Origin: Sesamum alatum
Taxonomy: Eukaryota > Streptophyta > Magnoliopsida > Lamiales > Pedaliaceae
Length of the DNA: 64,000 nucleotides
NCBI GenBank assembly: GCA_034509735.1
Contig: JACGWO010000007.1
Coordinates: 1,240,001 to 1,304,000 of the forward strand
Direction: 5' to 3'
Shown: piece after piece, positions 1 through 10,936 of the stretch
Layout of the letters: each line of letters begins with the position of its first letter
How positions within the stretch are numbered: position 1 is the first letter of the stretch
The notes under the pieces: model-generated
The model's input: only the letters and a program-made list of their open reading frames with translations
Told to the model about the DNA's origin: nothing
Databases searched by the model: none
Position numbers and translations under genes: made by a program

Positions 1-362
1 GTTTGCGTTTCCGATTACCAAGAGGAACAAAGAAAGATGAACTTAGTGGTCAAAAAGCGGAAGGAAGTGTGGGAGCACTTGGAAACTGCTGCTAGTCTCC
101 AGCCAATAGCCGGGAACACTGCTGTTCTGGTAACTCATTGAACAACCTCGACATCCCATTTATAGTTTTTCAGCCTCGGTGCATTCCCCCTAAGTCGTTT
201 TGTGCATTCCGTTTTCCTTGTTATGGTTACGGCTGTTGTCTGGAGGCTGCAGGGCTTTGTTTGGATGACAGCCTGTTGTTGTTATAAAATCTAATCTTCT
301 ACTGTTTAAATATTTCTCTTCCCTAGGAAGGGCGCCGGAAGAGTCCCCCGGTGGATAGTTAG
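1..362 (+). CDS. Unrecognised small protein, 3-prime part (two exons, cut by window edge)
   Basis: Positions 1-129 are open in frame 1 for 43 codons, rich in Lys, Glu and Val (the stretch KKRKEVWEHLETAASLQP is typical), and end at a GT donor (ctg|gtaact). A good acceptor (ctcttccctag) precedes 327, and the same frame continues for 11 codons to TAG at 360-362. A homologous exon lies inverted at 32879-33035, where an ATG at 33035 suggests the protein starts about 10 residues before this window; it would then be only about 64 aa. I do not recognise the family. The terminal exon is inferred only from splice consensus and frame. No domain, signal peptide or membrane segment is visible. It is followed tail-to-tail by a minus-strand CYCA2 last-exon relic. 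Confidence 0.4.
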
Positions 363-824
363 TGTAAACTAGCATCTTTCGTCAGCCATATGTTTCGTTT
401 TCCCCCTTTCTTTAAAACTTATTGTTGTCGTTACTGTTGTATCTTTGCAAGTTGACTAGTAACCCGTATTCGTTCTCACTCTGTCAACTGCTCTTGCCTG
501 TATGGATATATATAGGGAATGTCTGAAATGATTTGCACTTGATGTCTCATCTCGTTTGTCTCAAACTTATTGTTTCGTAGGAACCATGTAGTATGGGCAG
601 AATTTGATCCTTACAGTGAAAGAATTGTACATCTCTACATACATCATCACGTATCCTACATACTCAAAGTGCTCGTTATTTCATTAACGTTATATACTCA
701 ATGGCGTAACATGTGTTTCCAAGGTACTCTGACGTGTGTAGATACAAGAATCAAATGTTCAAATATCAGTTATTTCAATGATTGAGCGTCGAGTTCAAGT
801 TCAATACAGACGTAAGAGAATATG

Positions 825-1075
825 TTACGCTGAGAATAGCGATTGAACGGGTTTTGATGGACGGAGAGTTGAAACACACTTGAACTGTCGACACAAAACA
901 ACTTCAAGCAACAATGCCAGTGCAAGATACTATGATTAACTTTACTACATTCAGAGATGGCTTATGCTGATGTTACTGTCTGATTTTGATTTAGATCATT
1001 GTTTCTTGAACACCATTTCAAAATTTGAGCAACCCCATGTCCAGAAGTTTTAAGGTAGAGTGTGGAAGATGTCCA
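825..1075 (-). pseudogene. CYCA2 last exon plus adjacent intron, orphan inverted fragment
   Basis: The reverse complement of 825-884 is a perfect reading of the last CYCA2 exon (starts [12 protein letters not shown], ends SLFSA-stop), with an intact AG acceptor. Flanking sequence up to about 1075 matches the final intron of the cyclin gene at 31924-32161, including the stretch just before its 3-prime acceptor. Homology stops within about 10 bases of where exon 10 should be, and no other cyclin exon follows. Sequence on the other side (580-820) matches the 3-prime flank of cyclin copy 1 at about 32530-32845. It is a duplication breakpoint relic and cannot be a working gene. Confidence 0.85.
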
Positions 1076-1489
1076 AATTTAAGGTATTTACAGTTCTCTT
1101 GTTGTTAGTTTCTTGTTTATGTAGGAAGTTTTCTACTGTGTGGAACTTGGACAATGCATGTGTTGAACTTTTCACTTGGTGCTGCCTAATAGCTGATCTT
1201 CTTGGGCAACTGATTTAGGTTAAGGAATGGATTTATCTAATGATATATTTTCGGACATGTTGGATATATTTGTTGTTATTTTCTTTTTTTTGGAATGTAA
1301 ATTTTCATATAAATAAACATAGAGTACAAGTACAACAAAACGTATAGCCAGACTCGATAATACGACCGTAAATAGAGGGACACGGTCGTGTTATATACGC
1401 TCTTACAACAAGAAAACAACGCTTGACCAAACACGTCGTTCAAATTGCATGACATTTGCATGTGTTTGTCAATTTACCGATAAGTAAAA

Positions 1490-1960
1490 TACTACCAATT
1501 CAAACAAGTTCATTTAATAGAATTACCATAAAACTTAGCAATTACACGAGTTAAAATAAAACGTGTTACTTCGATATTACACAAAAACACATAATAAAAA
1601 AAACAACACACATCATCACCTTAAGACCTTTTATGTTTGTTGTCGATTCTTGACACATGGTAATCAATTCGGCTAGATTTTCATCAAATTCCGGAGCTTG
1701 GCTATATTCATCTTCGTCTTCAACTTCCGGCACTTGCGATAATGCATTTGATTTTTTCTAAGAAACACTAATAGGTTCCAACCATTCAAAATAATTACAC
1801 TGATTCGTAAGAACAATTGCAAAATAATCTCCCCTCTTGTGAGACAATTTGTAAGACAATTGCAAAATGATTCGTAAGACAATTGCAAAATAATTACAAT
1901 AATTCGTAAGCACAATGGATTGATGAAAATATTCATTTGAAAGTTAGTCAAGGTACAATA
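1490..1960 (-). pseudogene. Decayed copy of GRF zinc-finger/TM gene
   Basis: The minus strand aligns to the gene at 48978-49412: the part after the zinc finger, the acidic tail and the 3-prime flank are recognisable, for example the sequence encoding the NGWNLLVF-type frame and the tail near 1500-1640. The reading frame is shifted and the upstream half is replaced by short tandem copies of a 25-bp unit (cgtaagacaattgcaaaata) between about 1800 and 1920. The membrane segment is also broken. It is a non-functional inverted duplicate. Confidence 0.7.
1800..1920. repeat. Short tandem repeat inside the GRF pseudogene
   Basis: A unit close to attcgtaagacaattgcaaa is repeated about four times with small changes. 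In the intact gene at 49110-49150 the corresponding sequence occurs once. Replication slippage is the simple explanation. Confidence 0.7.
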
Positions 1961-3487
1961 TCGAATACACTCAAGCGATTATCTGAATATCTTTTGGCTA
2001 ACTTACAAAAAGGAGGGGATACCAAACTAGATTTAAATTTTAAGAAAAAGCAAACAACAATAGAATTATATTTTACTAAGTTGTCCTAGTTATATTGTAA
2101 TTTTATAGAATTATTTAATTATAATATTGAAAGGACCATAAATTTATGTAAGGATTATTAATTTAGATCTTGGGCTCAAGTCGGGACCGAGAAAAAATAT
2201 TATTTTAGAGAGATTATTAATTTATCAAGTATTAATTTATAGAGGTTCTACTGTATGTATTGGGTTATAGTAATTTTATTTTGCTCCTATCTAATTAATT
2301 TCTCAACAAATAAAAAATAAAAAGAATGAAGTATGTAAGTACATAATTTATTTTATATTATGATTTCAGCAACAACAACTATAATTATAAATACCCCTCG
2401 TGACAGCCCATTAATATAGGGGTGTAACTATTAGACGATTGTTAATTTCAAGGATATTTATAATTTTTAAACAATGAAAGAGTATTTATAATTATACAAA
2501 ATATTAGAAAAATTGTTGCAATTTAGACCTATATATGTGTGTGTGAGTGTGTGCGCGTGTGATAGTGATGCAGGGGGTACTAGTACATCATCATATGGCC
2601 GCACGTCCATTATTATAAGAAAATAGCTTAATACCAACATAAAATTTTATTGCTGAAATCAGCATCGAACTAATTAGCAAGTAAAATTCTTGTTGTTAAT
2701 CTACATTACTTAATATATATTTTAAACAATTAGTTGCTAAATTTGTTAGCAAGTAAATTTTCATTGCTAAATTCATTAGCAAATAAATAATATATATTAG
2801 CTAATATATATTATTTACTAATTTAGCTAATTAGTAAATAATATATATTAGCAATGAAAATTTAGCTAATTACTAATTTTCGTTGCTAAATAATGCATTA
2901 GCAACGAAAATTTTAATACTAATTTTTTTCGTTGCTATTGAGCGTTTTTCTTGTATTGCATACATGCACCATCCATTTCTACCATATATTCTTTTTATCC
3001 CACCTTGGAAAGTTCTTACCTAAATTAAGTTTAATCGAACTAATCCAATCATATGATAAGTGTATCCTAAACTATAAATTAATCACACGGCAATTATATT
3101 ACACTTGTCATATAATTAGTACAAATTCGATGAAACTCGATCTAGATTAGAATTTTCCTCTCCCTCTCTCTCTCTCTCTTTGATTATGGCGCGTTAACAA
3201 TGAGATTTATATTGTATTAACATGACATGATTCACACTATTTAACATGGGATTGGCTACTAATCTAGTGGCTTCTTTATATACAACTGCATTGATGTCTT
3301 CATAAATGTATTATTTTAAATTTAACACATATGTAAATATGTGTATCTTGTGTTTACGCATTTATATTTTTCTAAAAATAAAAATAAAAATAAAATAGCT
3401 CGCTCCAAAATCAAATTTATATGTTGTATAATATTTTACCTATGTTAATTGTGGAAATTAAGATTTCCTCAAAATACTAATTATGTC
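1961..3487. other. Noncoding AT-rich block with nested palindromes
   Basis: No gene seen. Positions 2270-2400 are an inverted match to 46330-46460. Positions 2640-2945 hold many alternating direct and inverted copies of a ttgctaa / ttagcaa motif (for example cgttgctaaataatgcattagcaacg), able to form several hairpins. Positions 3020-3135 resemble a small foldback family also seen at 20455-20600 and 46040-46165. Positions 3395-3485 match 44985-45065 in inverted orientation. Confidence 0.6.
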
Positions 3488-4461
3488 TGATGCGAGTAAA
3501 AAATGTGGTGCTCAATCCAGTTTGAGTAATGAAGTAAATTGTAAAATAAAAGAGTGAAAATGAGAGTGCTATCCCTCGTTTTGTGTGTATAAATGAGATG
3601 TTGATGTTGAAATCAAGCTTTGAGTACGAATTACAAGTGTTCCTTCAAGCTAAAGTGGTAGAATGAATGTGAAAATTGGAGAATATAGACTTAAGTTATA
3701 GTGTTAATGTACAAGTTGTCATAGGAGGGTAAAAGCTTGTCTTCTCCCGCTGGTGGAGGTATTCATTTATAGGCAACATTCAGTTGGTTGGAAAAGATCA
3801 CGAATTTGGGAGAGCAAGACCTCAAAGTTGTTAGATAATGCTGCATCCCCCTCAGATTCAGTGGAGAGTCTTCAGTGGTTGGAGGACCCCCTCCGGATTT
3901 GGGGGGAGGCAATTGGAGACTCACGATTCTCTGAGGGTAGTTACAGTAGGTGAGAGTATCTTGAATGTCTTCCCGATTTTCAGGAGGCGATTGTGGAGAT
4001 GCCTTCTCCCAGTTGGAGCCCAAACTTTTAGGGTTTATAGTACTTCTCTCTGGAGGCGCCACGTGTCCCCCAAGGGCTGTTGGTCCTTATCAGATTTTGT
4101 GAGGGTGCCTCTAGAGATTCTACGTAGATGCCACCTAAGTCGCCCATGGATGCCATGTGAGAGGTGCTTTGACCTTGGTCGGGGGATTTCAAGTCCTTAA
4201 GCTTCCTTGTGGGCTTGTGGGGCCTACTTTAGTTGTGGCCCTCTCAAATTTGGGGGATTAGACATCTTTTGGTCAATTTATTTTTTGGGGGACCTGCCGG
4301 ACTCCCTACGGCTCTACTTGGATTGGGCTTCCTGGGGGATGAACTGGGCCCCTTTGGGAGCATTTTGAATCTTGCATTCCTTTGGACTGTGTGATCTCCT
4401 TCTTTTTTTTGAACCGTTTGACCATCTTTGGGCCAGACCATTTTTATATATATCAGTGTCA
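3488..4461. mobile_element. LTR-like insertion (about 974 bp), class uncertain
   Basis: The inverted duplicate at 44600-45065 is continuous across this point, so the 974 bp present only here look like an insertion. It begins TGATGCGAG and ends GTGTCA, the TG..CA ends expected of an LTR. No clean 5-bp target duplication is visible; ttatg occurs on both sides but also in the uninterrupted copy. The open frames inside (3753-4200 plus, 3763-4062 minus) are GC-richer but show no recognisable domain. A solo LTR is the favoured reading. Confidence 0.45.
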
Positions 4462-4740
4462 TTTATGGTTAAAAATCAAAGAAATTTTCAAATTTAATTA
4501 TACTCAAATCAAACAATAAGTAATGTGCATGATATTTGATTCAGTGCGACCAAACTTGAATTGAATATTTTTTGTTTTTTGTAAAATAGGTATAAAGTAT
4601 TCTATTGAGAGGTGATTTCTTATTGGACCGGTAGATTTATTCAGGCCCATCTTTTCATACTCTTATACTATTAGAAAATTGGCCCAAAACTAATGAGCCT
4701 AAGTCAACCCAATTGGCCATCTTTAGTGGGCCTCCATAAT
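4462..4740. repeat. Segmental-duplication block, inverted copy of 44600-44965
   Basis: The stretch aligns to the reverse complement of 44600-44965, for example ggcccacta and the run around cattagctttgggcc. Together with 3395-3485, 2270-2400 and the GRF copies it defines the inverted duplication between the left end of the window and 44-49 kb. Confidence 0.75.
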
Positions 4741-4814
4741 TACCAAAAGAAAAGGACATTTTTATGAAAACTTTAAACAAAAATTTCTATCTATGAATTT
4801 ACTCTTAATAATTC

Positions 4815-5052
4815 GGGATAAATGCAATTTACCCCATATATATAAGAAATGAGCAAACCCCCCTTCAAAAAAATAATTAGCAAATTATCTCCCTGTGTTT
4901 TAAGAAATAACGCAAATTACCCCCTATCAAGAGAAAACACAAGGAAATAATCTGTTTTATTTTAAGATCACGAGGGTAATTTTTTGAATTATTTTTCACA
5001 GTGTATCTTTGCTCATTTCTTATATCACATGGCGTAAATTGCATTTATCCCC
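4815..5052. mobile_element. Foldback MITE in the LEUNIG copy A promoter
   Basis: Terminal inverted repeats of about 45 bp start gggataaatgcaatttaccc and end gtaaattgcatttatcccc. Flanks taataattc (4806-4814) and tgataattc (5053-5061) form an 8/9 target-site duplication. It sits about 235-470 bp before the LEUNIG start codon. The promoter region of copy B (40030-40450) has no matching element. Confidence 0.7.
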
Positions 5053-5094
5053 TGATAATTCACTACTTATGATTTTAATCTCTATATATACATA

Positions 5095-5286
5095 CAATGC
5101 ATGTATGCATGCATGCATGCATGGTGTATGTTATAAATATAACAATCTGTTCCTCACTTCTCGCTTACTTCTTCCACTCATGATTTACTTTGAAGATTTT
5201 CTCTCTGAACCCCCATTTGCAGATTCTTACTTGTTCTTCTACTTTGAGGGTTTGATGCGAGTGAGTTTCTGAGAGGCAAAAAAAGC
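5095..5286 (+). promoter_or_regulatory. LEUNIG copy A core promoter and 5-prime leader with RY motifs
   Basis: Overlapping CATGCATG (RY) motifs lie at about 5099-5122 and a TATA-like ttataaatata at 5131-5141. The leader to the ATG at 5287 is conserved, inverted, at 40028-40215 (copy B) and 34183-34420 (promoter-only remnant), including the RY cluster. RY motifs are the known binding site of the ABI3/FUS3/LEC2 B3 factors; their use here is inference. Confidence 0.5.
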
Positions 5287-8200
5287 ATGGACGCTGAGAA
5301 ATGGTAACCTTTTCTATATCATCTTTTCCTACTCTTTTCTTGCAGATGTTCTTAATTTCTTTCCCATATTTCTGTGTGTGTATTTACTCAAGATCATTGT
5401 TCTATCGTTCCCATTGGATTTTTCGGTTTCTTAAGGCTAGCCCTCTTTGTGTTTATGTATGTTTTCTTGAAGATTCGTAGTCTTAGTTTGTGAAATTAAT
5501 GAATGAGAGGGTTTAGTTATGTTATGGGGTTGGAGATGTTCTTGCAGGAAATCTACACACCTGCTGTCCGTGGAATTCTTTTGATGTTGTGCATGATTTC
5601 TAAGTTGAAATTTCTGCATGATTTTAGGTTGGATGTTCATATTCATGATTATCTTTTGAAGAGGGGTTTGAAGGTCTCTGCTGAGGGATTCAAATCTGAG
5701 GCAAGAGTAATACCTGACTTCAATGGTGAGTACTGAGTACATAGGAAAAAGAAATTGGAACTGAAAGAGGATAATCACGTTCGTTCTTCGTTCGTTCTTG
5801 AGGGTGCATGACGACATCTTGTTTTCGTTTCTGTTGTGCATGTCTCAGCTATCGATTCTCCTGCTGGTTTTCTCTTTGATTTGTGGTCGGTTTTTTGGGA
5901 TGCATCGAATCGTAGGACAACTGAAGTAGACACTGATGCTGCTTCATCTTGCATTGAGGTTAGCTCTAATTCATAAAACTGGATTTCTTTCATAAGTATG
6001 CTCATCAGTTCTTACAAGAAAAATCATTACATGATTTGCTGATGAAATCTGAATTTGGACAAAAAAAAAAAGAAAATTAAGATGATGTTGATGAGGGCAG
6101 TGGAGCAGCAGTACCAACTGTTGCAACAAGTGCAGCGGCCACCACAACAATGGCAGCAACAACAGCTTGAGGGCGGGCACGTCCTGATTAGTCCTGTTCC
6201 TGCCCCTGCTCCGGCAACAAGGAAGTATGACGACAGACTGAAGCTGTCGAAACAGAGGGATCCTTTGGATGATGCAAGTATGATGACTGTACAAGTTCAT
6301 GGTACAAGTAGCGGTAGTACTGTCATCGGTGATGCCAGTGTGTCAAGTTCCTCCCGCGGAAATGATCAGGTCTACCTTGTTCCATCTTATTACAAGACAT
6401 TGTATTTTGGTGTATTCCATCTTATTACAAGAGATGATTAGATTCCTAACATGCTCTTTTCATACATTTTGAGGTCTTAAAAACACCAGATTGGAATAAA
6501 GAGAAAGCAGCCTGTGTCATATTCAGGAACTGTAAAAACTACCTCATTTCCAAGTGTGTCTCCCTCAATGCCTGCTTTGCCACAAAGTGCCAGTTCTTCG
6601 GTGCCTCATTTGTCCCGTGATGAAGCTGACTCCCAAGATATCGCTGCCCTAAATCCTGTTAGCAAGGAAGGCAAGTAAACTCATTGCAAAAACATTTATG
6701 TTTGTTTATTACACTTCTAGTCTGAAACATCAACTTCAGTATGTTCTGACTGGGATTTCATGCTATCCAGCGCTCAGACTTAGAGAAGTGAGTTCCATTG
6801 ATACTAGTAATTCTAGTACGGTTATTTCTTGCCACTTCTCAACAGACGGCAAGCTGCTTGCCAGCGGTGATCACGACAGAAAGGTCTGTGTCTTAATTAA
6901 TATGCTGATTAAAATTTGACTTACATCTCTATTGAGATGATGTGAAATTATGAAGCAGGCCGTTTTATGGTATGCCAACACTATGGAGCCAAAAGCTACA
7001 CTTGAAGGACACTTGTCGCTTGTAACTGACGTTCGTTTTGGTCCTAACATAGCGCGCCTTGCTACATCATCCTCAGACAAAACTGTCAAAATCTGGGATG
7101 TAAACAATGTTAGTTGATGATACTAGTTAATATATCTGAGATATTGATCTCTACTTATCCTTATTATTGATGTCTGCTGCAGCCTGGCTCTGCACTTTGT
7201 ACGTTTACCGGACATTCTGCCTGCGTAACGTCACTGGATTGGCATCCCAACAAAGATCTCATCTGTTCTTGTGATGCCAATGGAGAGATAAGATACTGGA
7301 GTATTAGCGGTGGCGGCTGTGTAGCAATTTTCATGGTAAAGAATGCAGACAAACAAGTAAAAGAGTGACTTACATATCTCCATTACAGTATGTTCCTGTC
7401 TGTCTGATGTTCCCAATCTTTCGTTGGATAAGGTATGCGACGCTGTCCAAGTGAGATTCCAACCCCTTGTCGGTAGATTCTTAGCTGCAGCTACTCCGAA
7501 TGCTGTGCTGATTCTTGATGCAGAGACACAGACATGCTGCCATTCTCTAGAGGTCTGATCCCATCGAAACGTTGATGAGTTCTAACTCAGTTTTTTAAAA
7601 TCATCGATTATAATTACATCATGAATCTTGTCAAATTGGCATAGGGTCACAAAGAACCTATTGATACAATTTGCTGGGACCATTCTGGAGAGGTGTTGGC
7701 ATGTGTCAGTGAGATCTCAGTGAGAGTTTGGACATTGAGGGGTGGAAATGAATGGACATGTCTGGCTGAGCATATGTTTGCTTTCAACAAATTTCAATCC
7801 TGTGTTTTCCATCCTAGGCATCCATCGGCCCTCGTCCTCGGTTGTTACCAGGCAAGTCGCTCTTTTTTTAACACCGAACACACTTTATTTTCTGGCTAAA
7901 TTATTTTTTTCGTCCCATAAAGAATGAACTTTTTTAATTCAGTTCCACGCTTTATGAGATTTCTGATTTGGTTACGTTTTTAGACGAAATTTGACAACTT
8001 AGTCCCAGACTCCATTTTCCGTCAAGTTTTAACGGAAGGACGGAGACCTTGTTAAATGGATGTTAACGTTGGAGGGGAATTACACACGTGTTTGTCTACT
8101 CATTCCACCCCCAAATCGAACATCAGATCATCCCCCTCCCCCCAACCCTAAGAATCTCTTCAGCCAGTCTTTTCAAAATTGTTTGTTATTACTGATTTGA

Positions 8201-8853
8201 TTTCAATAAAAGCACAAGATCTCAAGTGAAGATAAGTGAACAATGGCAGATTCACGATAATGTCCACGCGGCCGAGCCATCTGATCGATCAAGTGAAGAT
8301 AGTGAAAATTGGCAGATGTACTCAACTCGATCAAATGGCTGGGCCGCAAGGACATCATCGCTAATCTGTCGCTGTTCAGTATCTTCACTTGAGATCTTGT
8401 GTTTTTATTAAAATCAAACCAGTAATAGCAAACAATTTTGAAAAGACTGGCTGAAAACACTTAGGGGTGGAATGAGCGGACAAATAAAATGAAAATCACC
8501 TGTGTAACACGTTAACATCCATTTAACGAGGTTTTCGTCCTTCTGTTAAAACTTGACGGAAATTGGGATTTATGACTAAGTTGGCAACTTTTTGTCCTAA
8601 AATCCAAATCGAAAATCTCGTAAAACATGGAACTAAATTAGAAAAATTCCTTCTTTATGGGACGAATTAGCCTCATTTTCCTCTAACTAGAATGTGGGGT
8701 TACTTACAGTCATTGGAGGTCTGGGACATCACTGACAATATTACGACACACATACCTGCACGCCAAGGATTGATAGCTGCGTTGGACTCATCGACTGTAG
8801 CCGGTCTGGTTGCTTCTGCTAGTCATGAAAAAATTATCAAGTTATGGAAATGA
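5287..8853 (+). pseudogene. LUG: LEUNIG-like transcriptional corepressor, copy A (frameshifted)
   Basis: Eleven exons: 5287-5303, 5628-5725, 5849-5958, 6009-6369, 6490-6674, 6721-6883, 6959-7108, 7183-7335, 7433-7552, 7645-7851, 8710-8853. Exons 1-3 encode the N-terminal LUFS/LisH region (VHIHDYLLKRGLK, then GFLFDLWSVFWD), exon 4 a short Gln-rich stretch, and exons 6-11 WD40 repeats ([17 protein letters not shown], ending HEKIIKLWK). LEUNIG proteins are nuclear corepressors that bind SEUSS-type adaptors through LUFS. The product would be about 568 aa, shorter than the 750-930 aa usual for LUG/LUH, mainly through a short Gln-rich linker. An 11-A run at 6061-6071 (7 A in copy B) shifts the frame and gives a stop four codons later, at about residue 97. 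The last intron has a GC donor. A homopolymer assembly error is possible, in which case the gene could be intact. Confidence 0.85.
7894..8672. mobile_element. 779-bp MULE-type palindromic MITE in LEUNIG copy A last intron
   Basis: The whole insert is an imperfect palindrome: left arm about 7894-8280, right arm about 8300-8672. It starts ggctaa and ends ttagcc; cgtcccataaagaa recurs inverted near the right end, and cacaagatctcaagtgaaga (from 8213) recurs inverted ending at 8406. Flanks ttattttct (7885-7893) and tcattttcc (8673-8681) are a 7/9 target duplication, the size used by Mutator-like elements. LEUNIG copy B lacks the insert in the same intron. No transposase is encoded. Confidence 0.85.
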
Positions 8854-9654
8854 TTCTTTTGCCTTGTGACTATATATGTATTTTTGTGTTTTGATCTTCA
8901 ACTACTTGAGTTTCTGCTGTGGATCTGCCTGATCACACCATCAAGACACAACCAATCGTAATACTTTTCTCAGCTCATTACAGCCTCGTATGTGTCTTGA
9001 TGGTTGCATTTTGTAGTAATCTACAAATTCTTATTATGTCAAAGAGTCTACAAATTCTAAATTGGTTGCATTCTTATTATGAGGGAAAGGGACGATGAAA
9101 ATTGATCAGTACTACAGTAGTGCTGTCCCAATTGAAAATAATTAAAATAGAGAAATTTTTTATCATAGTCAAAAAAAGAACGCCTCTCTCTTCTGAAAGG
9201 TTTATTTTAATACATCAAACTAAAGAATTATATGCATATGCAATCCCTTTGCATGAATTGTGTCGGTAATCATGGTGAGATATGAATCAATAAGATGGCC
9301 AGAATCAGACAAAGTCTTCGAGGAACAAAGTAACAAATAAATAATTCCAAAGGAAATTTTACAAAAATAAATAAATAAATAAATCGTTACACTATAAATG
9401 ATCACGAATAAAAAGTCGTGGTAAATCAACACTATTAACTACGGCTAAACAAAATCAATACAAAACCTTATGTTTTTGCCACGATTAATCAATTTTTGCC
9501 ATGATTTTATGTCATAGCCAATATGTATTAAAAAAATTTAATAGTTACTTTAATTGCATGTTGACTTTTCGTCATTCTTAATATATATATATATATATAT
9601 ATATATGACAAAAACTACATAATAAACGCACATTAAAACATACATATAAATTTG
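8854..9654. other. Space after LEUNIG copy A
   Basis: No gene seen. It holds the LEUNIG 3-prime flank to about 9100, then AT-rich sequence with short mirrored pieces (gtcgtggtaaat, ccatgattttatg) and an (AT)n run at 9582-9605. Confidence 0.6.
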
Positions 9655-10167
9655 AGTTAATTATACTTAGACCTCCTCTAAAAATGCAAAATTACACCTT
9701 TTCTCATAGAAGTTTCGAAATTACACTTACACCCCCTCCGAAAATTCTCTGTTTATAACTGACCCTTTCCATTAAAGTTTGGACGGAAAATGTTTACTTC
9801 AACAAAAAAAATTACATAAATTTTTAATTTTGCTTCTCTTTTGACATTCTTATATATATTTTTATACTTATAAGGGATGAATGTAATGCATATATATATA
9901 GAGAGAGAGAGAGATGTTAACGTTATTATATTTTTTTTCTTTATAAGTACAAAATTATTACATGGTGATGTTAAATGAAGTGTAAAATTAAAATTTTAAA
10001 TAATTATTTTACTGACGTCAGTATTTTTTGTCAAAATCCTAATGAAAGGATATCAGGTGTAATCAGTGAATTTTCAAAATGGGTGTAAGTATAATTTTAA
10101 AACTTTTTTGGGAGAATGTGTAACTACACTTTGCATTTTTAGAGGGTGTATAAGTGCAACTAACCCT
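9655..10167. mobile_element. 513-bp foldback MITE, family 2
   Basis: Terminal inverted repeats begin agttaattatacttagacc and end ataagtgcaactaaccct. Flanks ataaatttg (9646-9654) and ataaattta (10168-10176) form an 8/9 target duplication. The same family occurs at 17628-17969 and 21842-23609. It has no coding capacity. Confidence 0.8.
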
Positions 10168-10398
10168 ATAAATTTATTTACTTGCTTTAAAATAAAAATT
10201 TTACTATTAATTTGTTTAATTTAGTTAGTTCATTTTATCATTGTAATGTCAAGTTCTCATGACATGGCTAAGAATATGATAAATACTTGACCATAACTAA
10301 AATCATGGTAAATATTTGTCTAAATATTATTTTTAAAAAGACAAATTCCCTTAGCGAATATATGTATTAAACAAACACTTTATTAATATTTTAATTTA

Positions 10399-10936
10399 AG
10401 GTAAAATGCAGACACCCCCACAACGTATGGCGTCGATTGCACTTTGCTCCCGAACCATTTTTTTTTTTTTTTGACCAAACACCTCCCAGCCTTTCTAATT
10501 TTTGCACTTTACCTTTGTTTTCTATTTTCCGGCTAAATTTGTATATTATCTTACTAAGTACCTTCCACGCACCATGGATTTCATCACCTTCAATTCTTAA
10601 TTTTCAAACATGGCGCAACAGAGTGTGAAAATGGAAGTGAAAATTTTGGGTGAAAAGTTAGGGATTTACAGTCAATTCATTGTTTTAACCGAAGCCATGC
10701 TTCTCACGTGTAACTTGGGCGGACAAGGGTGTAAACTTACTAATTTACCCACAAAGAGAATTTGCCCTTAGGCTCGTGGAAGGCACTCAATCGTATAATA
10801 CGCAAATTTAGCCAGAGAAGAAAAAAAGATAAAGCGCAAAAATTAGAAATCTTGGGAGGTGTTTGGTAAAAAAAAAAATAATTAGGAGGCAAAATACAAT
10901 CGACCCCATACATTGGGGGTAGTCTGTATTTTACCC
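10399..10936. mobile_element. 538-bp foldback MITE
   Basis: The ends are aggtaaaatgcagacacccc and ggggtagtctgtattttaccc-like, inverted over about 170 bp each side, including a T-run/A-run pair. Flanks tttaattta at 10390-10398 and 10937-10945 are a perfect 9-bp target duplication, consistent with a Mutator-type mechanism. No internal gene. Confidence 0.85.

Noticed and set aside
3753..4200. Open frames in the LTR-like insert
   Set aside because: Frames overlap on both strands, lack any domain and fall inside an insertion absent from the sister copy.
8203..8460. Overlapping ORFs on both strands ending in the same peptide
   Set aside because: The shared ending (SLEILCFY) is produced by the palindromic MITE, not by genes.
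9898..9914. GA repeat as a regulatory GAGA site
   Set aside because: It lies inside a family-2 MITE and is variable between copies.
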